64,000 nucleotides of DNA from JAOTVV01 sp039591075 (GCA_039591075.1 JBDHEI010000010.1:1-64000); one strand, 5' to 3'; counted from the stretch's first letter, positions 24,784-34,275 are shown. The notes: generated by a model not told the origin, from the sequence alone. Numbers and translations: made by a program.

Positions 24784-27567
24784 TCAGGAGCCGGTCATCG
24801 GCCGTTCGAGCTGTCTCACGTACAACACATCGGCGATCGATCCACTCTCGACGAACGAGCGGCGCCATCGCTCGGCCCGCTCTGGTTCCCTTTGGCGTGT
24901 CAGGAGATCGACGAGGAGTCGTCGTTCCGGCGCAAACGAGATGAGCGGGTAGTAGGCCAACAAGTGCCATACCGGTCGCGACGCCGCCTCCTCGAAGCGC
25001 AGGATGGCGCGCACCGTATCGGCGGCGAGCAACGCAAGCCGAGCGTCGAGCGCCACTTCCAGCGTCTCCGGCAACGGATCGCCGGGGCGACTTCTGCCAC
25101 GCGCCGCGCGCAAGCGCCCGAGCAGCACGCCCACCTCGGTGGAATCGCCGCGCACGGCCGCCCGGTGCACGAGCGCCTGGAATGCCTGTCGGGCTGGGTC
25201 GAACCGATCGAGCGTGAAGTCCGGGATGCGCCCGGCGTCGAGGTCCGCTCGGGCGCGGGCATACATCGGGTCGCTAAAGCGCGATGCCGGGTAGCCCGCA
25301 AGATCCGCCTGCACCATCCAGGCGTCGAACTCACCGGGGTCGGCCACGGCCCGCCACGCTGACAGCCCTGCGTCCCACGTCCCGGTCGCGGCCCGGAGAA
25401 CCAAGAGGTACTGGCCCCCGCGCAACCGATCCTCGGGCGTGCGCTCGGGGAGGAGTAGGAGCGACGCGAGCGTGTCGGCGAGCGCGAGCCTCGACGCAGT
25501 GCGTGTGTACTGCCCGATCAGCTCCGAGATCACGGCCCGATTCCCGCTTCGCAGGGAGTCGAGAACCCTGCCGCGTGCATTCGCCGACCCGTGTTCCAGG
25601 AGGTACCACGCCCGGTAGGCCGGGTACAGCTCCTCGTCCGGCGCCATCCGGGCCAGGTAGTCCGCCGCCGCGAAGCTGTCGCCACGATGCATGGCGAGGG
25701 CGAACAAGTGGTGATGGATGGTGGGATAGCCTTCGCCCAGTGCCTCCACGCGTTCCAGCGCGCCCCGGGCGGCCGCTGTCCCGTCGCCGGTGAACGCGCC
25801 GAAGTGGAACAACGACTCGGCATAGCCGAGCCAGGCATCGACATCGTCGGGATGATCCAGGCGGATGAGATTGAAGGCCCGGATGGCACTGTCGGGATGC
25901 ACGAGCACATGATAGCGTTGGGCGCGCAGCAAATCGACCCAGCGCGACTCCCTCCCGGACGCGCGGCGCAGCCCCTCGTCTACGATCTCCACGGCGCCAA
26001 GCCGATGGCGCCACTCCTGCACCAGTGCCCGTCGGTGGTACGCCAACAGGAACGCTGGGTCGGCAGCGATCGCCCGCGAGAGCAGATCAGCTGCCGCCTC
26101 AGGGTCTCCCCTGAGCAGCCGGAGGCGCGCCTCGATCAGGTTGCTGACCGCCTCGACCGACGTCGTGGCGGCAAGGGCATCGCGGCGCAGCCCCAGATCG
26201 AGGTCGTGCCGCTCCGCCGTCGCCGCGAGCGCCCCAAGGGTGAGGCGGGCGAGGGCCGCACCCGGGCCCTCGGCGGCGTTGGAGAGGCCGTGATAGATGC
26301 GCGACCCGTCACCCGCGTCGTACATCGAAAGCGTCGTTGCGCGTGGCACACCCGAGTCGCCGACCAGGACCGTGACGACGTGATCCGCACCCAGCCGTCG
26401 CGCATCCCGGAGCATTGTCCCGCTTGGCACCGACGAGGTCGCGGTGTGCTGCCCGAGCGTCGTGCCGTCGATCACGGCGACGGACGGAAAGAGACCGAGG
26501 TACGACTCCACGGTCTGTGACGTCGGACCGCCATCCCGATTGGCCGTCAGTCCGAACGGCTGGACCGCGACGCGAAGCTCGCCGCCGGGCGGCTCCGCCG
26601 TGGGCCACAGCCGCAGCACGATGCCAACGGCGGCCACCACCACGATTGCGCCGAGGATGACGAGCCGGGCAGTCAGCCGGGCCATGGGTCGTCCGGTCCC
26701 TTTCGACGCGGCGATGAGCGCCGCCGCGAACGCACCGGCGCTCTGGTGGCGATCGGCGGGATTCTTCGCGAGCGCTTTGTGCACCGTTCGCTCTACGGCC
26801 GCCGGGATGCCGGGGCGGACCACCCGCAGCGATGGCGGGTCCTCGCTCAGCAGCCGCGCAACGATCATCTGCGGGTCGACACCCGTGAACGGCGGCTCGC
26901 CCACGAGCATCTCGTAGACCACGCAGCCCAGCGCGTAGACGTCGGTCCGCGCGTCAACGTGACCCTGGCCGGCGGCCTGCTCCGGGCTCATGTAGTTGGG
27001 TGTCCCCACGGCCACGCCGACTTCCGTTCCGGTTGTCGAGCCCGCATCCCGCAGAGCCCGGGCCACGCCGAAGTCCGCCAGCAGGGCCTGCCCGCTCGAG
27101 AGCAGGACGTTCCCCGGCTTCACGTCGCGGTGGACGACGCCACGTCCGTGGGCGTAGTCGAGGGCGCCGGCCAGCTCGTCCACGAGTTGCACGGCGTCCT
27201 CGAGCGGGAGCGGCCCGTCGCGCACGAGTCGATCGCGCAGCGATTCCCCCTCCACGAACGGCATGACGTAGTAGAGCAGGCCGCTCACGTCTCCCGAGTC
27301 GAACACCGGCACGATGTGCGGATGCTGCAGGTGGGAGACGATGCGGATCTCGCGCAGAAACCGGTCGGGGCCGAGCGCGATGCTCAGTTGGGGATCGAGA
27401 ACCTTGATGGCGACGGCGCGGTCTTGGCGGGCATCGTAGGCGACATACACGGTCGCCATCCCGCCGCGCGCGATCATATCGCGGATCTCGTATCGGTCGG
27501 CGATGCGGGTACGCAGCTGGTCCGGGAGGTCCATCGCCCTGTCTGCAAGAGAGTGGCCTTCAAACAT
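24784..27567 (-). CDS. Membrane Ser/Thr protein kinase with large extracytoplasmic repeat domain
   Basis: A 927-aa protein. An N-terminal PknB-type kinase (~15-290) has RGGMATVYVAYD, AIKVL, VVHRDVKPGNVLL, DFGVARAL and GTPNYMSPEQAAGQGHVD. One membrane helix lies at ~305-325 (LTARLVILGAIVVVAAVGIV). A ~600-residue extracytoplasmic helical region follows, with TPR-like repeats (ARLRLLRGDPEAAADLLSRA, VDAWLGYAESLFHFGAFTGD). This architecture is common in Gemmatimonadota and Acidobacteriota kinases. Its start abuts a decayed symporter fragment on the other strand. Confidence 0.92.
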   Translation of the reverse strand: MFEGHSLADRAMDLPDQLRTRIADRYEIRDMIARGGMATVYVAYDARQDRAVAIKVLDPQLSIALGPDRFLREIRIVSHLQHPHIVPVFDSGDVSGLLYYVMPFVEGESLRDRLVRDGPLPLEDAVQLVDELAGALDYAHGRGVVHRDVKPGNVLLSSGQALLADFGVARALRDAGSTTGTEVGVAVGTPNYMSPEQAAGQGHVDARTDVYALGCVVYEMLVGEPPFTGVDPQMIVARLLSEDPPSLRVVRPGIPAAVERTVHKALAKNPADRHQSAGAFAAALIAASKGTGRPMARLTARLVILGAIVVVAAVGIVLRLWPTAEPPGGELRVAVQPFGLTANRDGGPTSQTVESYLGLFPSVAVIDGTTLGQHTATSSVPSGTMLRDARRLGADHVVTVLVGDSGVPRATTLSMYDAGDGSRIYHGLSNAAEGPGAALARLTLGALAATAERHDLDLGLRRDALAATTSVEAVSNLIEARLRLLRGDPEAAADLLSRAIAADPAFLLAYHRRALVQEWRHRLGAVEIVDEGLRRASGRESRWVDLLRAQRYHVLVHPDSAIRAFNLIRLDHPDDVDAWLGYAESLFHFGAFTGDGTAAARGALERVEALGEGYPTIHHHLFALAMHRGDSFAAADYLARMAPDEELYPAYRAWYLLEHGSANARGRVLDSLRSGNRAVISELIGQYTRTASRLALADTLASLLLLPERTPEDRLRGGQYLLVLRAATGTWDAGLSAWRAVADPGEFDAWMVQADLAGYPASRFSDPMYARARADLDAGRIPDFTLDRFDPARQAFQALVHRAAVRGDSTEVGVLLGRLRAARGRSRPGDPLPETLEVALDARLALLAADTVRAILRFEEAASRPVWHLLAYYPLISFAPERRLLVDLLTRQREPERAERWRRSFVESGSIADVLYVRQLERPMTGS

Positions 27568-27575
27568 GTCGCACG

Positions 27576-28067
27576 ATTCTGCCCGACGCTATACGAACCG
27601 CGCAGCTCCTGGTGGCCGCGTCGAGCGTGGTGCGCGACCTGTACGAGAAGATCCTGCGGCGCGACACGGCCGTCCCCCAACGGCGACTCGTGCTCTACAG
27701 CCGCATCGTCGTGGTGCTCCTGGTGATCGCCGCCCTGGTGTTTGGTCTCCTGGCCCAGGAACTGGTGTTTTGGCTGGTGCTATTCGCCTGGGCCGGACTC
27801 GGCGCAGCGATCGGACCAACCTCGATCCTGGCGCTCTACTGGAGAGGCACCACGCGAGCGGGCGTGATCGCCGGCCTGCTCACCGGCACCGCGGTGACAA
27901 TGATCTGGCAGTATACGCCGGTGCTCGAGCCCGTCGTCTACGAGTTGGTTCCGGCTTTTACGCCGTCCTTGTTCGTAACCGTAGTGGTCAGCCGACTGAC
28001 CCGCCCTCCCGACGAGGTCGATGCCCTGTTCGACTCGATGGTGCCAGGTCCCCCGTCCAAATTCTGA
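27576..28067 (+). pseudogene. C-terminal fragment of a sodium:solute symporter (PutP-like)
   Basis: About 160 codons matching only the C-terminal third of PutP-type symporters. The first start codon in frame is GTG 27612, but homology begins earlier with AIRTAQLLVAASSVV, a degraded form of the family's AIMSTADSQLLVAAS. Then come VVRDLYEKILRR, the GAAIGPTSILALYWRGTTRAG pair of helices and a truncated tail. Full proteins are about 500 aa; the missing ~340 residues would lie where the kinase gene now stands. I read this as a truncated relic, not a functional transporter. Confidence 0.78.
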
Positions 28068-28082
28068 ATACCTCGGAAGTCG

Positions 28083-28535
28083 TTACCGCTGCAACACCAA
28101 CGCGATCGACGCAGCGTCGATGGTCTGCCCCTCGAACTCGATGGTGAGTCCGGATCCGGAGATCGTCAGGGTGTCGCCGGAGAGGACGAACTGACCCGAG
28201 ATCGGCTGGGTGAGGCCTTGGGTGAACGTGAGGGTCAGCGTCGTCCCTTGAACGGTCACCGTCCCGGAAACCGGGTTCTCCGTAGCGATGGCGGTGGCCT
28301 TGAGCGTCCCCGAGAACCCACCCCCCGACGTCACGGTGATGACGAGCCTGCCGCCGAAGGCAACAATGTCGAACGGCGCGATCGTACCGCTCTGGTCGGT
28401 GATCTGGAAGCGGGACGCGGTCCACGTTCCCACCAGATCCTCGACGGTGACCTGCATTGGCTCGTTCGAGTTGCCGCATGCGGGGACGATTGCAGCGACC
28501 AGCGCGAGTGTGAAAAGGCGATGGAGACGGTTCAT
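28083..28535 (-). CDS. Putative lipoprotein, lipocalin-like
   Basis: A 150-aa protein with a lipoprotein signal (LFTLALVAAIVPAC, lipobox VPAC). It then shows a regular succession of beta strands (LVGTWTASRFQITDQ, LVITVTSGGGFSGTLKA, GTTLTLTFTQG, DTLTISGSGLTIEF), consistent with a lipocalin-like or similar small barrel binding a hydrophobic ligand. GAGGTGGG precedes ATG 28535. The ligand is unknown. Confidence 0.68.
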   Translation of the reverse strand: MNRLHRLFTLALVAAIVPACGNSNEPMQVTVEDLVGTWTASRFQITDQSGTIAPFDIVAFGGRLVITVTSGGGFSGTLKATAIATENPVSGTVTVQGTTLTLTFTQGLTQPISGQFVLSGDTLTISGSGLTIEFEGQTIDAASIALVLQR

Positions 28536-28616
28536 GATCCCACCTCGACGGAGACTTCTTCTTGAAAGAAGCGCGGGGCGCGGGCGCGGGTCAATCACGC
28601 TGTAAACCCCGACAGA

Positions 28617-29894
28617 TCACGTGACGAGGTACACGGCGTAAACCACCGCGGTGCCCCCCAACAACGCCAACCCCACGTAGGAGAGGACGAGCAGCCGAGT
28701 ACTCGGGCGGTGCTCGGGCGCCACCTGGGCAGATCGCACCGCTCGGAGGTTCAGGTACCCGAGCACGGGTGCGGTGAGGAACGAGACGATCGTGGCGAAA
28801 TCGATCATAGCGGTGAGGTTCCCGACGAACATCCAGAGCACGGCGACCGTGGCGCCGGCCAGCACTGCGAGGCTCGCCCAGTACCCCCAGCCCGCGCTCG
28901 GAGTGGGATCGTCGTCCTGATGCCCATGCCGGAGGTTGTGGAGCGTCCGCTCGATGGCTCGCGGGAATCCGTCGACAACTGTGATCGACGTGGACAGCAT
29001 CGTGGTGAGCACGGCCACCAGCACGATCGGTCGGGTCCACGCGCCGAGTGTCGAGCTGTAGAGGTCGACGAGCTGAGTGGAGAACGCCGTGCCCGCGCCG
29101 CTGAACGCCGTGCCCGACCCGTACATGACCCCCGCACCCAGCACGAGAAAGCAGAACGCCAGGAAGCCGGTCCCGACGTAGCCGATCGCAAAGTCGAGGC
29201 GCGCCGTCGGTACCGAGACGCGTCCGCCTGCCGTGGCGTCCTTCGCGAGCGTCCAGAGCGAGCTCCACACGGCGATGTCAATCGCCGACGGCATCCACCC
29301 CACCACAGCGAGCAGGAACGCAAAGGAGACGCCGTCGGCGACGCCGATCGGCGGGAGGAGCGCAAGGGTTCCCGTATCCACGCGGCCGAGCGTCACGACG
29401 GCGGCGGCGAGCGTCGAAAGGGTCAACACCACGAGAATGCCTTTCACCCCACGGTCGAGCCAGGGGAAGCGCCCGATCCACAAGGTTACGGCACAGCCAC
29501 CGAGCACGACCCCACCCATGATCGGGAGCGGCCAGTGTAGACCGAACGCGTAGTTGAGCAGAAACGCGGTGAAGAGGACGATGGCCGACTGGATGACGAT
29601 GGAGGTCGTGACGGTGATCAGGAAGTACAGCCACAGGGCCCAGCGACCGATGTGGCGGTAGCCCTCCACCAGACTCAACCCGGTCGCCGCCGCGTACCGT
29701 GGACCGTATTCGAAGAAAGGATACTTGAGGATCAACGCCAGCAGGATCACGCCTGCGAGCCCGAGGCCGGCCACCGCTCCTGCGCGGGTCGACTGGACCA
29801 GGTGTGAGACCCCTATCGCGGCCGCCGCCCAGAGCAGGCCAGGGCCGAACGCGGCCCAGAAACTCCCGATTCGTCGCTGCGGGGATTGGTTCAT
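28617..29894 (-). CDS. Nramp-related membrane transporter with altered metal site
   Basis: A 425-aa, ~11-helix protein of the Nramp (LeuT) fold: SFWAAFGPGLLWAAAAIGVS aligns with the TM1 entry of Nramp. At the usual DPGN metal motif it has SHLV, and at TM6 the usual MPH is MPS (VGWMPSAIDIAVW), so two or three ligands of classical Mn/Fe transporters are replaced. It is therefore probably not an ordinary MntH; it may move another substrate. It lies after sdhB on the same strand but behind a hairpin. Confidence 0.82.
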   Translation of the reverse strand: MNQSPQRRIGSFWAAFGPGLLWAAAAIGVSHLVQSTRAGAVAGLGLAGVILLALILKYPFFEYGPRYAAATGLSLVEGYRHIGRWALWLYFLITVTTSIVIQSAIVLFTAFLLNYAFGLHWPLPIMGGVVLGGCAVTLWIGRFPWLDRGVKGILVVLTLSTLAAAVVTLGRVDTGTLALLPPIGVADGVSFAFLLAVVGWMPSAIDIAVWSSLWTLAKDATAGGRVSVPTARLDFAIGYVGTGFLAFCFLVLGAGVMYGSGTAFSGAGTAFSTQLVDLYSSTLGAWTRPIVLVAVLTTMLSTSITVVDGFPRAIERTLHNLRHGHQDDDPTPSAGWGYWASLAVLAGATVAVLWMFVGNLTAMIDFATIVSFLTAPVLGYLNLRAVRSAQVAPEHRPSTRLLVLSYVGLALLGGTAVVYAVYLVT

Positions 29895-29934
29895 GGTGAG
29901 GCGTAACGTTGCATGCGGTACGCCGGAATGAACA

Positions 29935-29956
29935 AGCCCCGCTCAAGGCGCGGGCT
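29935..29956 (-). terminator. Probable terminator after the sdh operon
   Basis: On minus, AGCCCGC / GCGGGGCT with a 7-base loop and one bulge is followed by TTGTTC. It lies 28 bases after sdhB, ahead of the Nramp-like gene. Confidence 0.5.
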
Positions 29957-29983
29957 CGGGGCGATCGCGAGGTGCTGCGGGTC

Positions 29984-30760
29984 TCAGCCCGCGCCGGCCA
30001 CCATGTGCTCGGGCGTCTGCGCGAGCGAGGTCACAAGAAGATCCCGGTTGAGCCGCGCGATGAAATCGATGCTGATCTGTTTGGGGCAGGCGGCCTCGCA
30101 CTCGGCGTGATTGGTGCAGCTGCCGAACCCCTCGATGTCCATCTGGGCCACCAAGTTCAGCACGCGATCTCTCCGCTCGGGCTGCCCCTGCGGCAACAAC
30201 CCCAGGTGGGACACTTTGGCCGCCACGAACAACATAGCCGAGGCGTTGGGGCAGGCGGCCACGCACGCCCCACACCCTATGCAGGCGGCGGCGTCCATAG
30301 CGAGTTCTGCATACTCCTTGCGTATCGGCGTTGCGTTCGCGTCCGGCACGGCGCCGGTGCGGGCCGAAATGTACCCGCCTACCTGGACGATGCGGTCCAG
30401 CGCCCCCCGGTCGACGACGAGGTCCTTCACTACTGGAAAGGCCTTGGCTCGCCACGGCTCGATCCAGATCTGATCACCATCCTTGTAGTGTCGCATATGA
30501 AGCTGACAGGTTGCCGCTCCGTGCTGGGGTCCGTGCGGCACGCCGTTAATGACGAGACCGCAGCTCCCACAGATCCCTTCGCGACAGTCGTGCTCGAACG
30601 CGATCGGCTCTTCACCGCTCTCGGTGAGCTCCTCATTGACGATATCGAGCATCTCGAGGAACGATGCGTGGTCGCTGATGTCCTTGGCCTCGTACCGAAC
30701 GAAGCCGCCCTTGACGGTCGGACTTGCCTGTCGCCAAACGTGGAGTACGAGATTCATCAC
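29984..30760 (-). CDS. sdhB: Succinate dehydrogenase iron-sulfur subunit
   Basis: A 258-aa electron-transfer subunit of complex II. The N-terminal [2Fe-2S] domain has CREGICGSCGLVINGVPHG and a later Cys (GAATCQLHM). The C-terminal domain has two cluster motifs, CIGCGACVAACPNA and CTNHAECEAACPKQ, for the [4Fe-4S] and [3Fe-4S] centres. It overlaps sdhA by 4 bases in the sdhCAB operon. This longer B-subunit with a cytochrome-b-type partner resembles the Bacteroidetes/Wolinella class. Confidence 0.95.
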   Translation of the reverse strand: MMNLVLHVWRQASPTVKGGFVRYEAKDISDHASFLEMLDIVNEELTESGEEPIAFEHDCREGICGSCGLVINGVPHGPQHGAATCQLHMRHYKDGDQIWIEPWRAKAFPVVKDLVVDRGALDRIVQVGGYISARTGAVPDANATPIRKEYAELAMDAAACIGCGACVAACPNASAMLFVAAKVSHLGLLPQGQPERRDRVLNLVAQMDIEGFGSCTNHAECEAACPKQISIDFIARLNRDLLVTSLAQTPEHMVAGAG

Positions 30761-32670
30761 TTATAGCTCCGCTGCGACAAGGGGACGTTCTCGAACGTGA
30801 GCGGCTCCGCGTGTAGCGTCGGTGCCGAGCCCACCCCGGTGAATTCCCAGGCCGAAACGAACGCGAACCGTTCGTCGTCCCGCTTGGCCTCTCCTTCGGG
30901 CGTCTGAAACTCCTCGCGGAAATGCCCGCCGCTCGACTCCTCCCGGTGCAAGGCGTCGCGGCACATCAGCTCGCCCAGCTCCAGGAAGTCGGCCAGCCGG
31001 CCGGCCTTCTCGAGGCCCTGGTTGAAGTCTTCTCCACGCCCGGGAACCCGAACCTCCTTCCAGAAGCGCTCGCGTATCTCGGGAATCACTTCCAGACCCT
31101 TCTCCAGAGCGCCCCGCGACCGCGCCATCCCACACGCATCCCACATGACCTGGCCGAGCTCGCGATGGATGGTGTCGACCGTGCGCTTGCCGTTCACCGC
31201 GAGCAGTGTCTTCATGCGCTCACTGACCTCGCGCTCCACCGCACCGAACGCCCCATGCGTGGAATCCGTCTTCGTGGGGCCGACACGGGCCAGGTAGTCG
31301 CTGATGGTGTACGGCAACACGAAGTACCCATCTGCCAGGCCCTGCATGAGAGCGCTCGCGCCGAGCCGATTGGCGCCATGATCGGAGAAGTTGGCTTCGC
31401 CGATCACGAACAAGCCGGGAATCGTACTCTGGAGGTCGTAGTCGACCCACAGCCCGCCCATCGTGTAGTGCGGCGCGGGGTAGATTCGCATCGGCACCGC
31501 ATAGGGGTTCTCGCCCGTGATGCGCTCGTACATCTCGAACAAATTGCCGTATCGCTCCTCGATCACCGACTTGCCGAGCCGCTGAATGGAATCGCGGAAA
31601 TCGAGGTAGACCCCGTTCTTCAGGGCTCCGACGCCGCGGCCGTCGTCCACGGCTTCCTTCGCCCGACGCGACGCGATGTCACGCGGTGTGAGATTGCCAA
31701 AGCTCGGGTACAGTCGCTCCAGGTAGTAGTCGCGGTCCGCGTCGGGAATCTGGGCTGCCGGCCGATGGTCTCCTTGCTCCTTCGGCACCCAGATCCTGCC
31801 GTCGTTCCGCAGGGACTCGCTCATCAGCGTGAGCTTGGACTGATACTCCCCCGCTCGCGGGATGCAGGTCGGATGGATTTGCGTGAAACACGGGTTGGCG
31901 AACGCTGCCCCCCGCCGATGCGCGCGCCAGATGGCGGTAGTGTTGCACCCCTTCGCGTTGGTCGAGAAGAAGTAGACGTTGGAATAGCCACCGGTGGCGA
32001 GCACCACAGCGTGCGCCGCGTGGGAGGAGACCCTCCCGGTCACCATGTCGCGCACAACAATGCCACGTGCCTGGCCGTCGATTAGCACGAGGTCGAGCAT
32101 TTCGGTACGGGGGAACATCTGGACCGTGCCGTTGCCGATCTCCTTGGCGAGCGCGTGATAGGCGCCCACCAAGAGCTGCTGGCCCGTCTGTCCCCGAGCG
32201 TAGAACGTGCGGGAGACCTGGGCGCCACCGAACGACCGGTTGGCGAGCAGACCACCGTACTCGCGCGCAAACGGCACCCCCTGCGCCACGCACTGGTCGA
32301 TGATGTTGTTCGAGACCTGGGCCAAGCGATACACGTTGGCTTCACGAGACCGGTAGTCGCCACCCTTCACCGTGTCGTAGAACAAACGCCAGATGCTGTC
32401 CCCGTCGTTCTGGTAGTTCTTGGCGGCGTTGATCCCTCCCTGTGCCGCGATGCTATGCGCACGCCGCGCACTATCCTGGTAACAGAAACATTTGACGTTG
32501 TATCCCAGCTCACCGAGCGATGCGGCGGCCGAGGCTCCGGCCAAACCAGAGCCCACGACGATGACCGTGTATCGTCGCTTGTTCGCGGGATTGACGAGCT
32601 TCAGCTCGAACTTCCGCTTGTCCCATTTCTCCTGGATCGGACCCGAAGGAACCTTCGAATCGAGTTCCAT
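30757..32670 (-). CDS. sdhA: Succinate dehydrogenase flavoprotein subunit
   Basis: A 637-aa flavoprotein from ATG 32670 (GGGAGGGG upstream; an earlier in-frame ATG gives a repetitive non-homologous leader). It has the FAD dinucleotide fold (VIVVGSGLAGASAAASLGEL), the RAHSIAAQGGINAAKNY segment that carries the covalent FAD histidine, and substrate-site Arg/His (FTQIHPTCI, APHYTMGG). It oxidises succinate to fumarate and feeds electrons to SdhB. The operon order is sdhC-sdhA-sdhB. Confidence 0.95.
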   Translation of the reverse strand: MELDSKVPSGPIQEKWDKRKFELKLVNPANKRRYTVIVVGSGLAGASAAASLGELGYNVKCFCYQDSARRAHSIAAQGGINAAKNYQNDGDSIWRLFYDTVKGGDYRSREANVYRLAQVSNNIIDQCVAQGVPFAREYGGLLANRSFGGAQVSRTFYARGQTGQQLLVGAYHALAKEIGNGTVQMFPRTEMLDLVLIDGQARGIVVRDMVTGRVSSHAAHAVVLATGGYSNVYFFSTNAKGCNTTAIWRAHRRGAAFANPCFTQIHPTCIPRAGEYQSKLTLMSESLRNDGRIWVPKEQGDHRPAAQIPDADRDYYLERLYPSFGNLTPRDIASRRAKEAVDDGRGVGALKNGVYLDFRDSIQRLGKSVIEERYGNLFEMYERITGENPYAVPMRIYPAPHYTMGGLWVDYDLQSTIPGLFVIGEANFSDHGANRLGASALMQGLADGYFVLPYTISDYLARVGPTKTDSTHGAFGAVEREVSERMKTLLAVNGKRTVDTIHRELGQVMWDACGMARSRGALEKGLEVIPEIRERFWKEVRVPGRGEDFNQGLEKAGRLADFLELGELMCRDALHREESSGGHFREEFQTPEGEAKRDDERFAFVSAWEFTGVGSAPTLHAEPLTFENVPLSQRSYK

Positions 32671-32686
32671 GAGGAGCCCCTCCCGC

Positions 32687-33367
32687 CTATACGACGATCC
32701 CGACCGCGATCGCGATCGGGACCGAGACAAAGCCGACGAACACGATACCGGCGACCAGGACGGCCAACGGTCTCCGATACTTGTTGTAGCGCGGATGGTT
32801 CACGCCGAGTGTTTGCAGCCCGCTCCACACGCCATGGTAGAGGTGGAGGCAGAGCGCGCCCATCGCCACGAGATAGGCAATCACGACCGGGATGGACTGG
32901 AACCCGATCACCAGGTTCTCGTACGCCGCACCGGGAACGAAGTCCGGATGGGCCGTGCCGGTCGTGAAGTGCAGTATGTGGTACACGACGAACGCGAGCA
33001 GGATGACTCCACCCCACCGCATCGTCCGCGAGGCGTACGTCGATTCTTCCGGTCGCAGGCCGCGTGCATACGGCACGGGTCGCGCCACCGCGCTCATCCG
33101 CCACAACTGGAACGCCGCGAGCGCATGGATGACGAGGGCGAGGAGGAGCACCGCGCGGAACACCCAGAGTAATTGGCCGTGCCCGAAGGCCGGTGCACCG
33201 ACCTCCCGGAGGAATTCCGCGTAGTGATTGAATTTCTCGGGACCGTAGAACGCCTTGAGGTTCCCGAACATGTGTGCAAAGACGAACAGTACGAAGACGA
33301 CGCCCGTCACGGCCATCAGGATCTTCTTGCCGACAGACGAGCGGTAGAGGCTGAGAACCCGTCGCAT
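32687..33367 (-). CDS. sdhC: Succinate dehydrogenase cytochrome b subunit
   Basis: A 226-aa protein with five membrane helices; a single fused anchor replaces SdhC and SdhD, as in di-heme fumarate-reductase-type enzymes. Candidate heme ligands are H in FAHMFGNLKAF, IHALAAF, VVYHILHF and LHLYHGVWS. It anchors SdhAB and passes electrons to quinone. ATG 33367 has GGGGAG upstream. It is first in the operon and preceded by a promoter-like pair. Confidence 0.92.
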   Translation of the reverse strand: MRRVLSLYRSSVGKKILMAVTGVVFVLFVFAHMFGNLKAFYGPEKFNHYAEFLREVGAPAFGHGQLLWVFRAVLLLALVIHALAAFQLWRMSAVARPVPYARGLRPEESTYASRTMRWGGVILLAFVVYHILHFTTGTAHPDFVPGAAYENLVIGFQSIPVVIAYLVAMGALCLHLYHGVWSGLQTLGVNHPRYNKYRRPLAVLVAGIVFVGFVSVPIAIAVGIVV

Positions 33368-33411
33368 CGTCGCTCCCCTTCTCCCCACTGGCGGGCCTGT
33401 GGAACGGTTCC

Positions 33412-33441
33412 ATGATACCTTGCCGGACCGAGGCGCGGCAA
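33412..33441 (-). promoter_or_regulatory. Sigma70-like promoter for sdhCAB
   Basis: On minus, TTGCCG (33441-33436), an 18-base spacer, then TATCAT (33417-33412), five of six -10 bases. It lies about 45 bases before the sdhC start in the divergent gap. Confidence 0.5.
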
Positions 33442-33502
33442 GTTGCTTAGCTAACGCATTCGAACGCCCGTTTTACTGCTAGCACCAGTTTCGGGAGGTC
33501 CC

Positions 33503-34237
33503 ATGACCGCGTTCATCCTCGCGCTCGGCATCGCGTTCGGTACCGCGCAGCAGAGCGACCCCTCTACCTATCGCGTGACGCTGCTGCGGGCGGCGCCGGG
33601 TGCGCTCCTCGAGTTGCTCGACGTCGTCACCCGGCACGGCACGACACTCGAGGCTCAAGGAGAGAGGACACCAGTGGTCCTCCGCCACCGGCAGGGAGAT
33701 CACTGGGACCTCTTCGTGCTGTACCCGATTGGATCGATGTCCTCCTATTACGCCCCAGAGCGAATCGCGCAACGGAGCCGCAACGCGCAGGCCACCGATA
33801 TCAGCGAGCCGCAATTCGAGGACACGGTCCGTCGGCTCGTGGCGTGGCGTCAGGATCTCTTCGTGAGCGGCCCGTCCGCCGTCGAGCTAGACGCAGCGCT
33901 CGACGGCGGCGGATTCTTCCACATCGAGATGTTCGTGGCGCTTCCGGGAAAACACGAGGCGTTGGCTGCGCAACGACGGATGGAAAACGCCTACCTCGCA
34001 GCGCTGGGCCGTCCTCAGAACCTGGTCTTCATCCGAGAGGCCGGCGCAGAGTGGGACCTCTTCACGCTGGGCGTCTATCGCAGTCTGGCCCACTATGCGG
34101 AGGGTGACGCCATTCCCGACAGCCGGGCCGACGCGGCCGCGCGGGCTGCGGGATTCGAAGGTGGTGACCGGATCGGCACGTATCTGCGAACCTTGATCGC
34201 CCATCATCACGACACACTGCTGAGTCGGGTTCGATGA
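33503..34237 (+). CDS. Hypothetical protein with internal duplication
   Basis: A 244-aa protein starting after GGGAGG, with a short hydrophobic N-terminus (MTAFILALGIAFGTAQQ) that could be a signal peptide. Two similar halves are visible: YRVTLLRAAPGALLELLDVV ... HWDLFVLYPIGSMSSYY and FHIEMFVALPGKHEALAAQR ... EWDLFTLGVYRSLAHYAEG. The pattern of paired alpha/beta units suggests a ferredoxin-like dimeric barrel fold, but no family is recognised. Function unknown. Confidence 0.62.
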   Translation: MTAFILALGIAFGTAQQSDPSTYRVTLLRAAPGALLELLDVVTRHGTTLEAQGERTPVVLRHRQGDHWDLFVLYPIGSMSSYYAPERIAQRSRNAQATDISEPQFEDTVRRLVAWRQDLFVSGPSAVELDAALDGGGFFHIEMFVALPGKHEALAAQRRMENAYLAALGRPQNLVFIREAGAEWDLFTLGVYRSLAHYAEGDAIPDSRADAAARAAGFEGGDRIGTYLRTLIAHHHDTLLSRVR

Positions 34238-34275
34238 GGGGGAAGGGGGTGAATCCCCTCCCCCCCTCCCTCATC
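34233..34275. terminator. Bidirectional hairpin spanning two convergent stop codons
   Basis: GATGAGGG ... CCCTCATC encloses further G-rich/C-rich pairing (GGGGG / CCCCTCCCC). The TGA of the plus gene and the stop of the minus-strand M28 gene both fall inside the stem. Confidence 0.6.
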
